The position numbers and the translations under genes are program-made. A stretch of 64,000 nucleotides of DNA from SZUA-430 sp044220975 (lineage in GTDB: Bacteria > Pseudomonadota > Alphaproteobacteria > Micropepsales > Micropepsaceae): NCBI GenBank assembly GCA_044220975.1, contig JBGAPZ010000001.1, forward strand, positions 165,801-229,800, given 5' to 3'. Positions 26,603 through 35,654 of the stretch are shown here, one piece after another (positions within the stretch are counted from its first letter, which is position 1; each line of letters starts with the position of its first letter). A model generated the notes under the pieces. It saw nothing but the letters and a program-made list of their open reading frames with translations, made no database searches and was not told the origin of the DNA.

Positions 26603-28777
26603 TTGGGCGAGGCCGTGAACCAGGGCGAAACGCTGCGTCGATTCCATTGGCGCGACGCCGTTTTGTGCGCCCGCCAAGTCGTTCGTTCGCTTCCGGAACT
26701 GATCGTGACCGGATGGCGCACGGACGCATTGCGTCGCGGGCTGTTTGTGCCGGCCCTGTTTGGGGCGGGAGTGGGTGTCTACTTTGCACTGCCATTTGAG
26801 CCGCCGCTCGTCGTCGCGCTCTCGGCCCCGGTTGCAATTGCCGCGTGGCTGCTGGCAGGCGTACTCGGAAACGAAGCGCTGCGCGTAACGTTTGCATGCA
26901 TCGCGGCAGCGGCCGGCGGAATGGCCCTCGCGATCGTGCGATCGCACATGCTTGATACCGTACAGCTCTCTGAAGAAACGCGCTTGCTCACGATCGCCGC
27001 GCGCGTCGAGCGTTCTGAACCGGCCGACAAAGGTCGACTACGCTTGTGGTTGAACATCTTCACGACCACGCCCTCTTTACCAAAAACGCCACAACGGGTT
27101 CGCGTCTCCATAACCAGAATGGAAGAGCCGATCACACCGGGCGACTGGATCGAATTGCGGGCACGCCTTCGCCCGTTGCCCGAGCCAGTAGCACCAGGCG
27201 CCTACGACTTCGGCCGCAAACTTTGGTTCGAGGGTCTCGGCGCAGTCGGGTTCTCCATTGCACCCGTAAGGCGCATCGCGCCACCGCGCGAACTCACGAC
27301 CCTCGAATCGTTTTCTGACACCATCAGTCATTTCCGCAGAACAGTCAGCGCGCGCATCATGTCCGGCATGTCGCCGCGCGCAGGACCGATCGCCGCCGCG
27401 TTCTTGACCGGCGAACGCGGCCTAATCTCGGACGAGGATAACCAGGCGATGCGCGACTCCAGTCTCGCGCATCTGCTGTCGATCTCTGGCTTGCACATGG
27501 CGCTCGCCGGATTCGGGTTCTTTGCGACACTCCGGTTGACCTTTGCGCTACTGCCGCGGATCGCTCTCAACTACCCCGTGAAAAAGTGGGCTGCCTCGGC
27601 GGCGCTTGTCGCGTCAGCGGCCTACCTTCTCCTTAGCGGCGCGTCCGTACCGACGCAGCGCTCGTTTGTGATGATTGCGGTCGCCCTCGTCGCCATCGTG
27701 TTTGATCGAACAGCGCTCAGCATGCGCACGGTCGCTATCGCCGCGGCCGCTGTTCTTCTCTTCACGCCCGAAGCCTGGATGGACCCTAGCTTTCAAATGT
27801 CGTTCGCCGCTGTTGTTGCTTTGATCGCCGCGTTCGAGTGGTGGACTTCCCGCCGCATACCGGATGCCGAACCGCCAGGAGCGCTTCGCCGTGCGGTCGG
27901 CATGGTCGTGACTGCTGCTGCCACAAGCATGGTTGCCGGCATCGCGACAGCACCGTTTGCCGCCTATCACTTCAATCGGTTCGCCGACTACGGCGTCGCG
28001 GCGAACGTGATCGTGATGCCCATCGTAAGCTTCGTCATCATGCCCGCCGGTGTTCTGGCGCTTCTATTGATGCCATTCGGTCTGGAAGCGTTGCCCTTGG
28101 CAGTTATGGGCGAGGGCATCGACGCAATGCTGACTGTTGCGCATTGGGTCGCATCTTGGCCGGGCGCGACCCAAGCTGTTGGCGCGTGGCCAGTCGAAAG
28201 TCTCACGCTTATTGTCATCGGCGGCCTGTGGACCTCGATATGGCAAGCGTCTTGGCGTTGGCTCGGCGCAGCACCGATTGTGGCTGGCCTGGCGCTGGCG
28301 ATCTGGAGCGCACAACCCGATGTCATCATCGCCTCCGATGGCGACAACGTCGGCGTAAGAGGTGCTGACGGCCAGCTCCATTTACTCTCGTCGCGCCGCG
28401 GCCGATTCGACGCAGAGATCTGGCTACGCCGCGACGGAGATGCGCGCGAAATCGCCGACATCGAGGCAGATGACCGCCTCGGGTTCAAATGCGATGCGGC
28501 TGGCTGCTTAGCTCAGGTGCTCGGTCAAAAGCAGCGTATTGTCGCGGTCGCCTGGAGTCGCGAAGCGATACTCGACGATTGTCCGAAGGCTGCGATCGTT
28601 GTCGACCTAACGCGGGGATGGCAGCCGCCATGCGAAGCGGCAATGCTCACAGTAACGCACCGCCTGCTTCGGTCCGAAGGCGCCATCGCTGCACACGTTG
28701 TCGACCACAACGTGACGTGGACCTCTGTCGCGCGCGAACGCGGCGACAGACCTTGGAGTCCAAGAAAAAGGGACTAG
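26603..28777 (+). CDS. comEC: ComEC/Rec2 family competence protein
   Basis: A 724-residue polytopic membrane protein, the predicted channel for single-stranded DNA in natural transformation. A DUF4131-like N-terminal region is followed by the competence domain with SSLAHLLSISGLHMALAGFG and many membrane helices (about residues 290-560). The C-terminal third is soluble and lacks a clear metallo-beta-lactamase HxHxDH motif. TTG 26603 has GGGGAA upstream. GTG 26615 is an alternative start. It diverges from gltX and meets lexA tail to tail, as in many alphaproteobacteria. Confidence 0.87.
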   Translation: MGEAVNQGETLRRFHWRDAVLCARQVVRSLPELIVTGWRTDALRRGLFVPALFGAGVGVYFALPFEPPLVVALSAPVAIAAWLLAGVLGNEALRVTFACIAAAAGGMALAIVRSHMLDTVQLSEETRLLTIAARVERSEPADKGRLRLWLNIFTTTPSLPKTPQRVRVSITRMEEPITPGDWIELRARLRPLPEPVAPGAYDFGRKLWFEGLGAVGFSIAPVRRIAPPRELTTLESFSDTISHFRRTVSARIMSGMSPRAGPIAAAFLTGERGLISDEDNQAMRDSSLAHLLSISGLHMALAGFGFFATLRLTFALLPRIALNYPVKKWAASAALVASAAYLLLSGASVPTQRSFVMIAVALVAIVFDRTALSMRTVAIAAAAVLLFTPEAWMDPSFQMSFAAVVALIAAFEWWTSRRIPDAEPPGALRRAVGMVVTAAATSMVAGIATAPFAAYHFNRFADYGVAANVIVMPIVSFVIMPAGVLALLLMPFGLEALPLAVMGEGIDAMLTVAHWVASWPGATQAVGAWPVESLTLIVIGGLWTSIWQASWRWLGAAPIVAGLALAIWSAQPDVIIASDGDNVGVRGADGQLHLLSSRRGRFDAEIWLRRDGDAREIADIEADDRLGFKCDAAGCLAQVLGQKQRIVAVAWSREAILDDCPKAAIVVDLTRGWQPPCEAAMLTVTHRLLRSEGAIAAHVVDHNVTWTSVARERGDRPWSPRKRD

Positions 28778-29496
28778 TAGCGCCGTACGAGCCCAACCAA
28801 GCGACCCTGCACTTTGACCCGATCCGGCCCAAAGATGCGCGTCTCATAGGCGGGATTGGCGGCCTCAAGCGCAATCTGCGAGCCGCGCTTGCGCAACCGC
28901 TTCAACGTCGCTTCGCTGGCGTCCACCAACGCCACGACGATGTCGCCCGACTGGGCGTCGTCTGTCCGGTGGATCAGCACGGTATCGCCGTTGAGGATGC
29001 CCGCGTTGATCATCGAGTCGCCCGTCACCTCGAGCGCAAAATGTTCGCCCGATCCCAGCATCGCTTCGGCAACAGGCACATTATCCGTCGCATTCTGCAG
29101 CGCCTCAATTGGCGTACCGGCAGCGATCCGTCCCATAATCGGGACCTCAATGATCCGCTTACTGCCCGAACCAACAGCCTTCGGTTGCGGCGGCCGTATC
29201 CCGCCGCCATCGACCACCCCAAGACTAGGCTTGTGGCCGGCCGCAGAGACCGTCCGCGCGCGTGGCTTTGGCATGTTCGAGTTCTCAGGGAGCTTGATCA
29301 CCTCCAGCGCGCGCGCGCGGTGCGCAAGGCGGCGCAGAAACCCACGCTCCTCAAGCGCCGTGATCAGACGATGGATACCTGACTTCGACCGCAGATCGAG
29401 CGCCTCCTTCATTTCGTCAAACGAAGGCGCCACGCCGGTTTCACGCAGACGCTCGTGAATGAACATCAGAAGTTCGTACTGCTTGCGGGTGAGCAT
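28774..29496 (-). CDS. lexA: SOS repressor LexA
   Basis: A 240-residue repressor and serine autoprotease. The winged helix covers residues 1-65 (MLTRKQYELLMFI, then SKSGIHRLITALEERGFL). The cleavage site is Ala126-Gly127 in MGRIAAGTP. The catalytic pair is Ser161 (TGDSMINAG) and Lys199 (TLKRLRKRG). The open frame extends upstream, but ATG 29496 gives the family N-terminus. Two LexA boxes lie just upstream, so it should regulate itself. It is the last gene of the trpG-trpDC-moaC-moeA-lexA run, with its own promoter. Confidence 0.96.
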   Translation of the reverse strand: MLTRKQYELLMFIHERLRETGVAPSFDEMKEALDLRSKSGIHRLITALEERGFLRRLAHRARALEVIKLPENSNMPKPRARTVSAAGHKPSLGVVDGGGIRPPQPKAVGSGSKRIIEVPIMGRIAAGTPIEALQNATDNVPVAEAMLGSGEHFALEVTGDSMINAGILNGDTVLIHRTDDAQSGDIVVALVDASEATLKRLRKRGSQIALEAANPAYETRIFGPDRVKVQGRLVGLVRRY

Positions 29497-29516
29497 GGGG
29501 GAAGCCCTATATCTGG

Positions 29517-29531
29517 GAACAGAGTCGGAAC
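29517..29531. promoter_or_regulatory. LexA box 1 (GAAC-N7-GAAC)
   Basis: A direct repeat GAAC, 7 bases, GAAC, which on the lexA strand reads GTTC-N7-GTTC. This is the established alphaproteobacterial LexA operator. It sits 21 bases upstream of the lexA start codon, in a position to block transcription. Confidence 0.85.
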
Positions 29532-29542
29532 AATCACCGTTT

Positions 29543-29557
29543 GTTCTAGTGTTGTTC
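29543..29557. promoter_or_regulatory. LexA box 2 (GTTC-N7-GTTC)
   Basis: A second exact GTTC, 7 bases, GTTC repeat, 11 bases from box 1 and in the opposite orientation. Two operators so close suggest cooperative autorepression of lexA. The box is also about 45 bases from the moeA stop, so it does not obviously serve another gene. Confidence 0.82.
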
Positions 29558-29600
29558 CAGCCCATCGTCAACAGGGAAAATTGAGGCCGGCCGATACTGC

Positions 29601-30794
29601 CTAGTCCAGCCGCATTACCGTCACGGTGTCGCCGACCACACGCGCCGGATCCCCGGCGGGCCGAACGATCAACCCGTCAGCATGGGCTAGAAGGCGAAGC
29701 ATGCTCGAATCTTGGACGGGAAAAGGCTGCGCCGAGAGCGCGCCGTCGCTCTCCATCCGTAACCCGCAGCGGACATATTCCTGTCGCTCGTCATTCGGCG
29801 TAAGCGTACCCGCAAGCCGCGCGGTTAAAGTCGGCGCAACATCGTTGCGTCCCAAGAGCTTTGAGATCATCGGTTTGAGAAAAAGCTGCGCGCACACGAA
29901 CGCAGAAACTGGATTGCCTGGCAGCCCCAAGAACGGGATGGAACGGTATTTGCCGAAGATGAGCGGCTTGCCCGGCCGCATCGCAATTTTCCAAAACGAG
30001 ACCTTGAGCTCCGGCGCCAGTGCTTTTTGCACCAGATCGTGATCGCCGACAGACGCGCCGCCCAGCGTCACAAACAAATCGGCGCCATCGCTTGCGGCCG
30101 CCTTGAAGCGAATGTCGTCGATCCGATCGCGGGCAATACCGAGATCGCGGATCGTGGCGCCCCACGCCAACGCATTGGCGCCAAGGCCAGCCGATGAGGA
30201 TGCAATGATCTGCGCTGGCCCGGGTTCACCACCAGGCACCACCAACTCGTCACCCGTTGCCAGAATTGCGATCCGGGGCTGGCGTACGCACGGCAAAGCC
30301 GCATGATTCATCGCCGCCGCCAGCGACACGTCGCGAGCAGTCAACACGTGCCCCGCGTTGAGAAGCTTGTCGCCCTTTTTGAAGTCGAGACCTGCCCGCC
30401 GGATGTGGCGGCCAGCTGGTGCGGCGCCATTCACGACGTGAACGCTGTCTCCCTCGGTCTTGGTGTTCTCTTGAATGACGATCGTGCTCGCGCCCTTCGG
30501 GACAGGAGCACCAGTGAAGATGCGCACGGCCTCGCCCTTAGCCAGAGATCGATCGAACATCGACCCGGCCGCCACCGTCCCAACGACCTTCAACGCCGTT
30601 GGTAACGTGACCACGTCTTGCGCGCGCACGGCATATCCATCCATGGCGCTTACGTCGAAGGGCGGCTGCGTACGATTTGCGGCAACATCACTCGCGAGCA
30701 CGCGTCCTGTAGCGGCCGCGAGTGACACCTGCTCCTGTCCCAAACGCTTGAGACCTTCGAGAACCTTCGCTTGCGCATCTGCGACCGATAACAT
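29601..30794 (-). CDS. moeA: Molybdopterin molybdotransferase
   Basis: A 397-residue enzyme inserting molybdate into adenylylated molybdopterin. Conserved text includes PPFDVSAMDGYAVRA, RIFTGAPVPKGASTIVIQE and FVTLGGASVGDHDLV. PGKPLIFGKYRSIPFLGLPG and NPVSAFVCAQLF mark the active site. It starts 2 bases after the moaC stop. It works downstream of moaC and depends on molybdate brought in by the modABC genes at the other end of the window. Confidence 0.96.
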   Translation of the reverse strand: MLSVADAQAKVLEGLKRLGQEQVSLAAATGRVLASDVAANRTQPPFDVSAMDGYAVRAQDVVTLPTALKVVGTVAAGSMFDRSLAKGEAVRIFTGAPVPKGASTIVIQENTKTEGDSVHVVNGAAPAGRHIRRAGLDFKKGDKLLNAGHVLTARDVSLAAAMNHAALPCVRQPRIAILATGDELVVPGGEPGPAQIIASSSAGLGANALAWGATIRDLGIARDRIDDIRFKAAASDGADLFVTLGGASVGDHDLVQKALAPELKVSFWKIAMRPGKPLIFGKYRSIPFLGLPGNPVSAFVCAQLFLKPMISKLLGRNDVAPTLTARLAGTLTPNDERQEYVRCGLRMESDGALSAQPFPVQDSSMLRLLAHADGLIVRPAGDPARVVGDTVTVMRLD

Positions 30795-30796
30795 GT

Positions 30797-31597
30797 CTAG
30801 CCGCGATAGAGGTCTTCAGGTGCGACCTCAGCAGCGGTCGCAAGTTTCTCTTCTTCGGCTTTTGTTAGCGTAGGCGTCCGCCCGTGCAAGAAGCTGTAGA
30901 TGACGCCGACCGGAACACCCGCATCTTTCGCCCAAGCATGCGCCGTTAACCCGCGCGCTGCCATAAACCGGCGCAACGCATCGCGACGCGCGGCCTGATC
31001 CCCTCCCGACTTCCGCGGGGGCGCTTCACCCTCGACAGGGGGCGAGCGATGCCTGACCAGTCGTGCTGCGGCCGCGGACGAGGGACGGCGAACCAATCGT
31101 CCACGCGCCTGGCCCTTCTCGGGCTCTGCTCGATATGTTCCCGACTTGCCGCCTTCCTTCGACATCAGGCGCACGGCCTCGATGACAATACCGCGCTCCG
31201 CTGCTTTCAACATGTCGTAGATGGTGAGCGCCGCGACCGCAGCTGCCGTCATCGCCTCCATCTCGACGCCCGTTTGCCCCGAAACCTTGACGCTCGCCAA
31301 AACTCGAATGAGTGAGCCCTCCTCATCCGGTTCGCAGGCAATCGTCACGCCCGAAATCGGCAACGGATGGCAGAGCGGAATGAGATCCGACGTCTTCTTC
31401 GCAGCCATAATCCCAGCGATGCGCGCCGCAGCAAGTACGTCACCCTTGGGCGCCGTTCCCTCGAGCACGAGCGCCAGTGTGTCGGGCTTCATCCGCACGA
31501 TCGCCTCGGCCATCGCCGTGCGCGTGGTCGAATCCTTGCCCGAGACGTCGACCATCTTCGCCTTACCGTGTTCGTCCAAGTGTGTGAGCTTGCTCAT
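30797..31597 (-). CDS. moaC: Cyclic pyranopterin monophosphate synthase MoaC with C-terminal helix-turn-helix domain
   Basis: A 266-residue protein, about 105 longer than a normal MoaC. Residues 1-157 are a full MoaC: LIPLCHPLPISGV, GQTGVEMEAMTAAAVAAL and MLKAAERG lead to the usual end GGKSGTYRAE. A basic, low-complexity linker (about 158-203) follows. Residues 204-266 look like a small XRE-type helix-turn-helix (FMAARGLTAHAWAKDAGV, then VIYSFLHGRTPTLTKAEEEK). The start overlaps the end of trpDC by 4 bases. The first part makes cyclic pyranopterin monophosphate. The role of the tail is unknown. It could be a fused neighbouring regulator or the result of a lost stop codon. Confidence 0.9.
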   Translation of the reverse strand: MSKLTHLDEHGKAKMVDVSGKDSTTRTAMAEAIVRMKPDTLALVLEGTAPKGDVLAAARIAGIMAAKKTSDLIPLCHPLPISGVTIACEPDEEGSLIRVLASVKVSGQTGVEMEAMTAAAVAALTIYDMLKAAERGIVIEAVRLMSKEGGKSGTYRAEPEKGQARGRLVRRPSSAAAARLVRHRSPPVEGEAPPRKSGGDQAARRDALRRFMAARGLTAHAWAKDAGVPVGVIYSFLHGRTPTLTKAEEEKLATAAEVAPEDLYRG

Positions 31598-33411
31598 GCC
31601 GCTCCCCTTAGGAGCGCGCGCGTCGCTGCGCTCACATCGCCCTGACGCATCAAACTTTCGCCGACAAGAAACGCTCGAACCCCGGCGCGCGCGAGGCGCA
31701 CCAGGTCGTCATGCGTATTGATGCCGCTTTCCGACACGACTGTCGCCGCCTTTGGTACCAGCGGCGCAAGTTCCTCAGTAACGCTGAGCGACGTCTCGAA
31801 CGTCTTCAAATTGCGGTTGTTGATGCCGATCAATTTCGGGTCGAGCTTTAGAGCCCGTTCTAGCTCTGCCCGATCGTGCACCTCGACCAACACATCCATA
31901 CCCCACTGCAAAGCCGCAGCATTCAGGTGTTGCGCCTCTTGGTCCGTTACCGCGGCCATGATGATCAAAATACAGTCCGCGCCGAGCGCACGCGCCTCGA
32001 CCACTTGATAGGGATCGAACAAAAAATCCTTGCGCAGGGCAGGCAGCCCCGTCGCGCTACGCGCTTGCGTCAGAAACTCGTTCGAACCTTGAAATGACGG
32101 ACCATCGGTCAGAACCGAAAGACACGTGGCACCGCCCGCCTCGTAAGCGCGGCCAAGCGCCGGCGGATCGAAATTCTGTCGAATGATCCCTTTCGACGGG
32201 CTCGCTTTCTTGATCTCGGCAATGAGTGCATACCCACCCTGATCGGCGGCGGCCCGCAACGCCGCCGCAAACGGACGCACTGAAGGCGCTTGCTTTGCGC
32301 GCGTTTCCATCTCAGGCAGTGGCACAGCACGTTGAGAGTTGGCGATCTCACCGCGCTTGTAAACGGCGATCTTGTCGAGCACGCCTGCGGCTTCCGCGTT
32401 TGACACGGCCACGAGCTTCGCAAGCGTGGCACGCGCCGACCAATTATCGATAGCACGCTGTGCCGACGCCACGCCATCCTTCAACGACGAAACCTTCTCC
32501 GCAACAAACAACGCAGCGCCAGCATTCAAGCACACGATGTCGCGATAGGCACAGGCTTCACCGTCCAGCAAGCGCCGGATCGCAGCTGCGTTCGTCGCCG
32601 CGTCGCCGCCGAACAGGCTGTCGAGCCGATGGGTCGCCAATCCGACATCCGCCGGCGAAACTGTAAGGCGCCGCACCTGGCCGCGATCGAGTTCGACGAT
32701 GTGGCTGGGTCCCGTCACGGTCAATTCGTCGAGACCGTCACTTCCGTGCACGACCCACGCCCGTTCCGTGCCCAAAGCGTGCAGCACCCGCGCTAGCGGC
32801 TCAATCCATTGTTCCGCAAAGACGCCGACAAGTTGCCGTCTCACCCGCGCCGGATTGCAAAGCGGGCCGAGCAGGTTGAACACGGTGCGAAACCCAAGCT
32901 GCTGGCGCACCGGGCCGACATGCCGCATCGCGTTGTGATGTGCAGGCGCAAACAGAAATCCGAGACCAGCCTCGTTGATGCAGCGCGAAACCTGTTGCGG
33001 CGTGAGGTCGATCTTGACGCCAAGCGCTGCAAGCACATCGGCAGAGCCGCTCTTCGACGATTGCGCACGGTTGCCGTGCTTGGCGATCTTGGCGCCGCAA
33101 GCGGCAGTCACGATCGCGGCAGCGGTCGAAATATTGAGCGTTCCCAACCCATCGCCGCCGGTTCCGCAGGTATCGATAGCGTCCGGTGGTGCGTCGACGG
33201 TGAGCGCGCGCGCCCGCAGCGCCTCCGCAGCCGCCGCGATCTCTTCCACCGTTTCGCCACGCATATGAAGCGCAGTCAAAAACGCTGCCAGCTGAACCTC
33301 GCCGACCTTGCCATCCATGATGGTGTCGAAGGCGTCGGCGGCTTCCGGCGCGGTCAACGTTTCACCCGCCGAAACCTTGCCGACCAGCGCCTTAAAACGA
33401 TCCGTGCTCAT
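31594..33411 (-). CDS. trpD: Anthranilate phosphoribosyltransferase fused to indole-3-glycerol phosphate synthase
   Basis: One 605-residue frame holding two tryptophan enzymes. Residues 1-338 are TrpD: DTCGTGGDGLGTLNISTAAA, KHGNRAQSSKSGSADVLAAL and VVHGSDGLDEL. Residues from about 344 are TrpC: ALIAEIKKASPSKGII, LSVLTDGPSFQGS, ALRKDFLFDPYQV, IGINNRNLKTF and VVSESGI. The two are usually separate adjacent genes. Here the joint reads LVAVSNAEAAGVLDKIAVY with no stop. GTG codons at 32406 and 32382 could start a separate TrpC. It overlaps trpG and moaC by 4 bases each. A true fusion and a missing stop from an indel are both possible. Confidence 0.92.
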   Translation of the reverse strand: MSTDRFKALVGKVSAGETLTAPEAADAFDTIMDGKVGEVQLAAFLTALHMRGETVEEIAAAAEALRARALTVDAPPDAIDTCGTGGDGLGTLNISTAAAIVTAACGAKIAKHGNRAQSSKSGSADVLAALGVKIDLTPQQVSRCINEAGLGFLFAPAHHNAMRHVGPVRQQLGFRTVFNLLGPLCNPARVRRQLVGVFAEQWIEPLARVLHALGTERAWVVHGSDGLDELTVTGPSHIVELDRGQVRRLTVSPADVGLATHRLDSLFGGDAATNAAAIRRLLDGEACAYRDIVCLNAGAALFVAEKVSSLKDGVASAQRAIDNWSARATLAKLVAVSNAEAAGVLDKIAVYKRGEIANSQRAVPLPEMETRAKQAPSVRPFAAALRAAADQGGYALIAEIKKASPSKGIIRQNFDPPALGRAYEAGGATCLSVLTDGPSFQGSNEFLTQARSATGLPALRKDFLFDPYQVVEARALGADCILIIMAAVTDQEAQHLNAAALQWGMDVLVEVHDRAELERALKLDPKLIGINNRNLKTFETSLSVTEELAPLVPKAATVVSESGINTHDDLVRLARAGVRAFLVGESLMRQGDVSAATRALLRGAA

Positions 33412-33983
33412 GCCGCGTGTGCAAGTTCGAGGAAATTACGTAACAGCGCATGCCCGTGTTCGGTTGCAATGCTCTCCGGATGGAACTGCACGCCGTGCAC
33501 GGGGTGCTCGCGATGTTGCAAACCCATGATCACGCCGTCATCGGTCTCAGCCGTGATGGTCAGCGTGTTCGGCAAACTCGCCCGATCGACAGTCAGCGAG
33601 TGATAGCGCGTAGCCTTGAAAGGAGAGGGGAGGGCCTTGAACACGCCGACCCCCGTATGCCGTATCTCGCTCACCTTCCCGTGCATCGGCGACGGCGCTC
33701 GAACCACCTTGCCGCCGTAAATCTGGCCGATGGCCTGATGCCCCAGGCAAACGCCCAAAATCGGCGTCGTCTCCCGCGCCCGCTCGATCAAAGAGAGGCA
33801 GATCCCGGCCTTGTCGGGGTCGCACGGCCCCGGCGACAGAACAATTGCCTTCGGCCGCTTCGCCATCGCTTCATCGACCGTCAGTTGATCGTTACGATGG
33901 ACTTCAACCGTCGCGCCGAGCTGGCCCAGGTAGTGGACCAGGTTCCACGTAAAGCTGTCGTAGTTGTCGATCAGCAGGATCAT
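33408..33983 (-). CDS. trpG: Anthranilate synthase component II (glutamine amidotransferase)
   Basis: A 191-residue class I glutamine amidotransferase supplying ammonia to TrpE. The start MILLIDNYDSFTWNLVHYLG is typical. The catalytic Cys is in GVCLGHQAIGQIYGG and the His-Glu pair in VQFHPESIATEHG. It overlaps trpD by 4 bases. Its partner trpE lies 1.7 kb away behind an aldehyde dehydrogenase on the other strand. The 180-base region upstream shows no leader peptide with Trp codons that I can recognise. Confidence 0.96.
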   Translation of the reverse strand: MILLIDNYDSFTWNLVHYLGQLGATVEVHRNDQLTVDEAMAKRPKAIVLSPGPCDPDKAGICLSLIERARETTPILGVCLGHQAIGQIYGGKVVRAPSPMHGKVSEIRHTGVGVFKALPSPFKATRYHSLTVDRASLPNTLTITAETDDGVIMGLQHREHPVHGVQFHPESIATEHGHALLRNFLELAHAA

Positions 33984-34163
33984 AGATTTCAGCGGCTCAG
34001 TTACAAAACTCTGGGCGGCAGATAATCACAACCCGCAGGGGATGGTAAGGCTGCTTTCTGGCGCTTTTTACCGGTGCAGCGCTCGCTTTACCGAACGCAA
34101 CGGCCTATATGAGGGCCCATCAACATTCACCACGATCTCGATAAATCCACGAAGGAGCATCCC

Positions 34164-35594
34164 ATGCATAAACGGCTGCAGTTCTACATCGACGGCAAGT
34201 GGGTCGACCCCGCAACGTCGAAGACGCTCGACGTCATCAATCCGGCAACCGAAGAGCCGATCGGGCAAATCAGCTTGGGTTCGAAAGCCGATGTCGACAA
34301 GGCCGTAAAGGCTGCACGCAAGGCGTTCGAGACATTCTCGCAGACGACGAAGGAAGAACGTCTCGCACTTCTGCAGAAGATCCTGGAAGTCTATCAGCGC
34401 CGTTACGGTGAGTTTGTCGAAACGATTTCGCTCGAGATGGGCGCCCCGATGTGGCTTTCGAAGGCTGCGCAAGCCGCGACCGGCGTGGCGCACTTGAATC
34501 AAACCATCGGCATCCTGAAAAACTTTGAATTCACGAAAGTGCAGGGAACAACCGGCATCGTTTACGAGCCTGTTGGCGTCGTGGGAATGATCACGCCTTG
34601 GAATTGGCCGGTCAACCAGATCATGTGCAAAGCAGCCCCCGCAATCGCGGCCGGCTGCACGATGGTACTAAAGCCGTCCGAAGTCGCCCCGCTGAACGCC
34701 ATGCTGATCGCCGATGTGTTCCATGAAGCGGGCGTGCCCGCAGGCGTATTCAACCTCGTCAACGGCGACGGCCCCACGGTCGGCGAGGCGATGTCTTCGC
34801 ACCCGGGCATAGACATGATGTCGTTCACGGGTTCGACGCGCGCCGGCGTCGCCGTGGCGAAAGCCTCCGCCGATACCGTCAAGCGCGTAACGCAAGAACT
34901 CGGCGGCAAGTCGGCCAACATCATTCTCGAAGACGCGGACCTGAAGAAGGCCGTGTCGGGTGGCGTGATCGGTTGCTTCGGCAACTCAGGCCAATCCTGC
35001 AACGCCCCGACGCGGATGTTTGTGCCGCGCGGAAAGCAGGACGAAGCCATCGCTATCGCCAAGGCGACAGCGGAATCGGTGAAGGTCGCAGATCCGTTCT
35101 CTGAAGGCATGGTGATGGGGCCTGTCGTCAGTGAGACCCAGTTCAACAAGATCCAGGGCCTCATCAAGAAAGGCATCGACGAAGGCGCAACGCTCGTCAC
35201 CGGCGGTCTCGGCCGTCCGGACGGTCTGAACCGCGGCTACTTCGTGCGCCCGACGGTCTTTGCGAATGTGACGAACGACATGACGATTGCGCGGGAAGAA
35301 ATCTTCGGCCCGGTGCTGTCGATCCTGCCCTACGACACCGAAGAACAAGCAATCAGCATGGCGAACGACACGCCGTACGGCCTGTCCGGCTACGTGCAGT
35401 CGGGCTCCGTCGAACACGCCCGCAAGGTGGCGGCCAAGCTGCGGACTGGCAACGTTCACTTGAACGGCGCAGGTCCGGACTTCAACGCGCCGTTTGGCGG
35501 CTACAAGATGTCCGGCACTGGTCGCGAATGGGGTGAACACGGCTTCAAGGAGTTTCTCGAAGTGAAGGCCGTGTTGGGCTATCAGGCGGCCTAA
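34164..35594 (+). CDS. NAD-dependent aldehyde dehydrogenase
   Basis: A 476-residue soluble dehydrogenase. The cofactor region has TPWNWPVNQIMCKAAPAIAA and FTGSTRAGVAVAKASA, and the catalytic residues lie in QELGGKSANIILEDA (Glu) and FGNSGQSCNAPTRM (Cys). Substrate cannot be told from sequence. A good ribosome-binding site, AAGGAG, lies 8 bases before ATG. The gene lies between the two halves of the tryptophan genes and in the opposite direction, which points to insertion or rearrangement. A strong terminator follows. Confidence 0.92.
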   Translation: MHKRLQFYIDGKWVDPATSKTLDVINPATEEPIGQISLGSKADVDKAVKAARKAFETFSQTTKEERLALLQKILEVYQRRYGEFVETISLEMGAPMWLSKAAQAATGVAHLNQTIGILKNFEFTKVQGTTGIVYEPVGVVGMITPWNWPVNQIMCKAAPAIAAGCTMVLKPSEVAPLNAMLIADVFHEAGVPAGVFNLVNGDGPTVGEAMSSHPGIDMMSFTGSTRAGVAVAKASADTVKRVTQELGGKSANIILEDADLKKAVSGGVIGCFGNSGQSCNAPTRMFVPRGKQDEAIAIAKATAESVKVADPFSEGMVMGPVVSETQFNKIQGLIKKGIDEGATLVTGGLGRPDGLNRGYFVRPTVFANVTNDMTIAREEIFGPVLSILPYDTEEQAISMANDTPYGLSGYVQSGSVEHARKVAAKLRTGNVHLNGAGPDFNAPFGGYKMSGTGREWGEHGFKEFLEVKAVLGYQAA

Positions 35595-35618
35595 GCAAGA
35601 TTTACGCCCAGCAATGCA

Positions 35619-35653
35619 ACGGCTTGAGCGAAGGCTCAGGCCGTTTCTTTTTG
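35619..35653 (+). terminator. Rho-independent terminator between aldehyde dehydrogenase and trpE
   Basis: An 11-bp stem (35619-35629 with 35634-35644, one G-T pair) around a GAAG loop, followed by TTTCTTTTT. It lies between two convergent genes. The T-run favours the plus strand, ending the aldehyde dehydrogenase transcript. Confidence 0.82.
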
Positions 35654-35654
35654 C

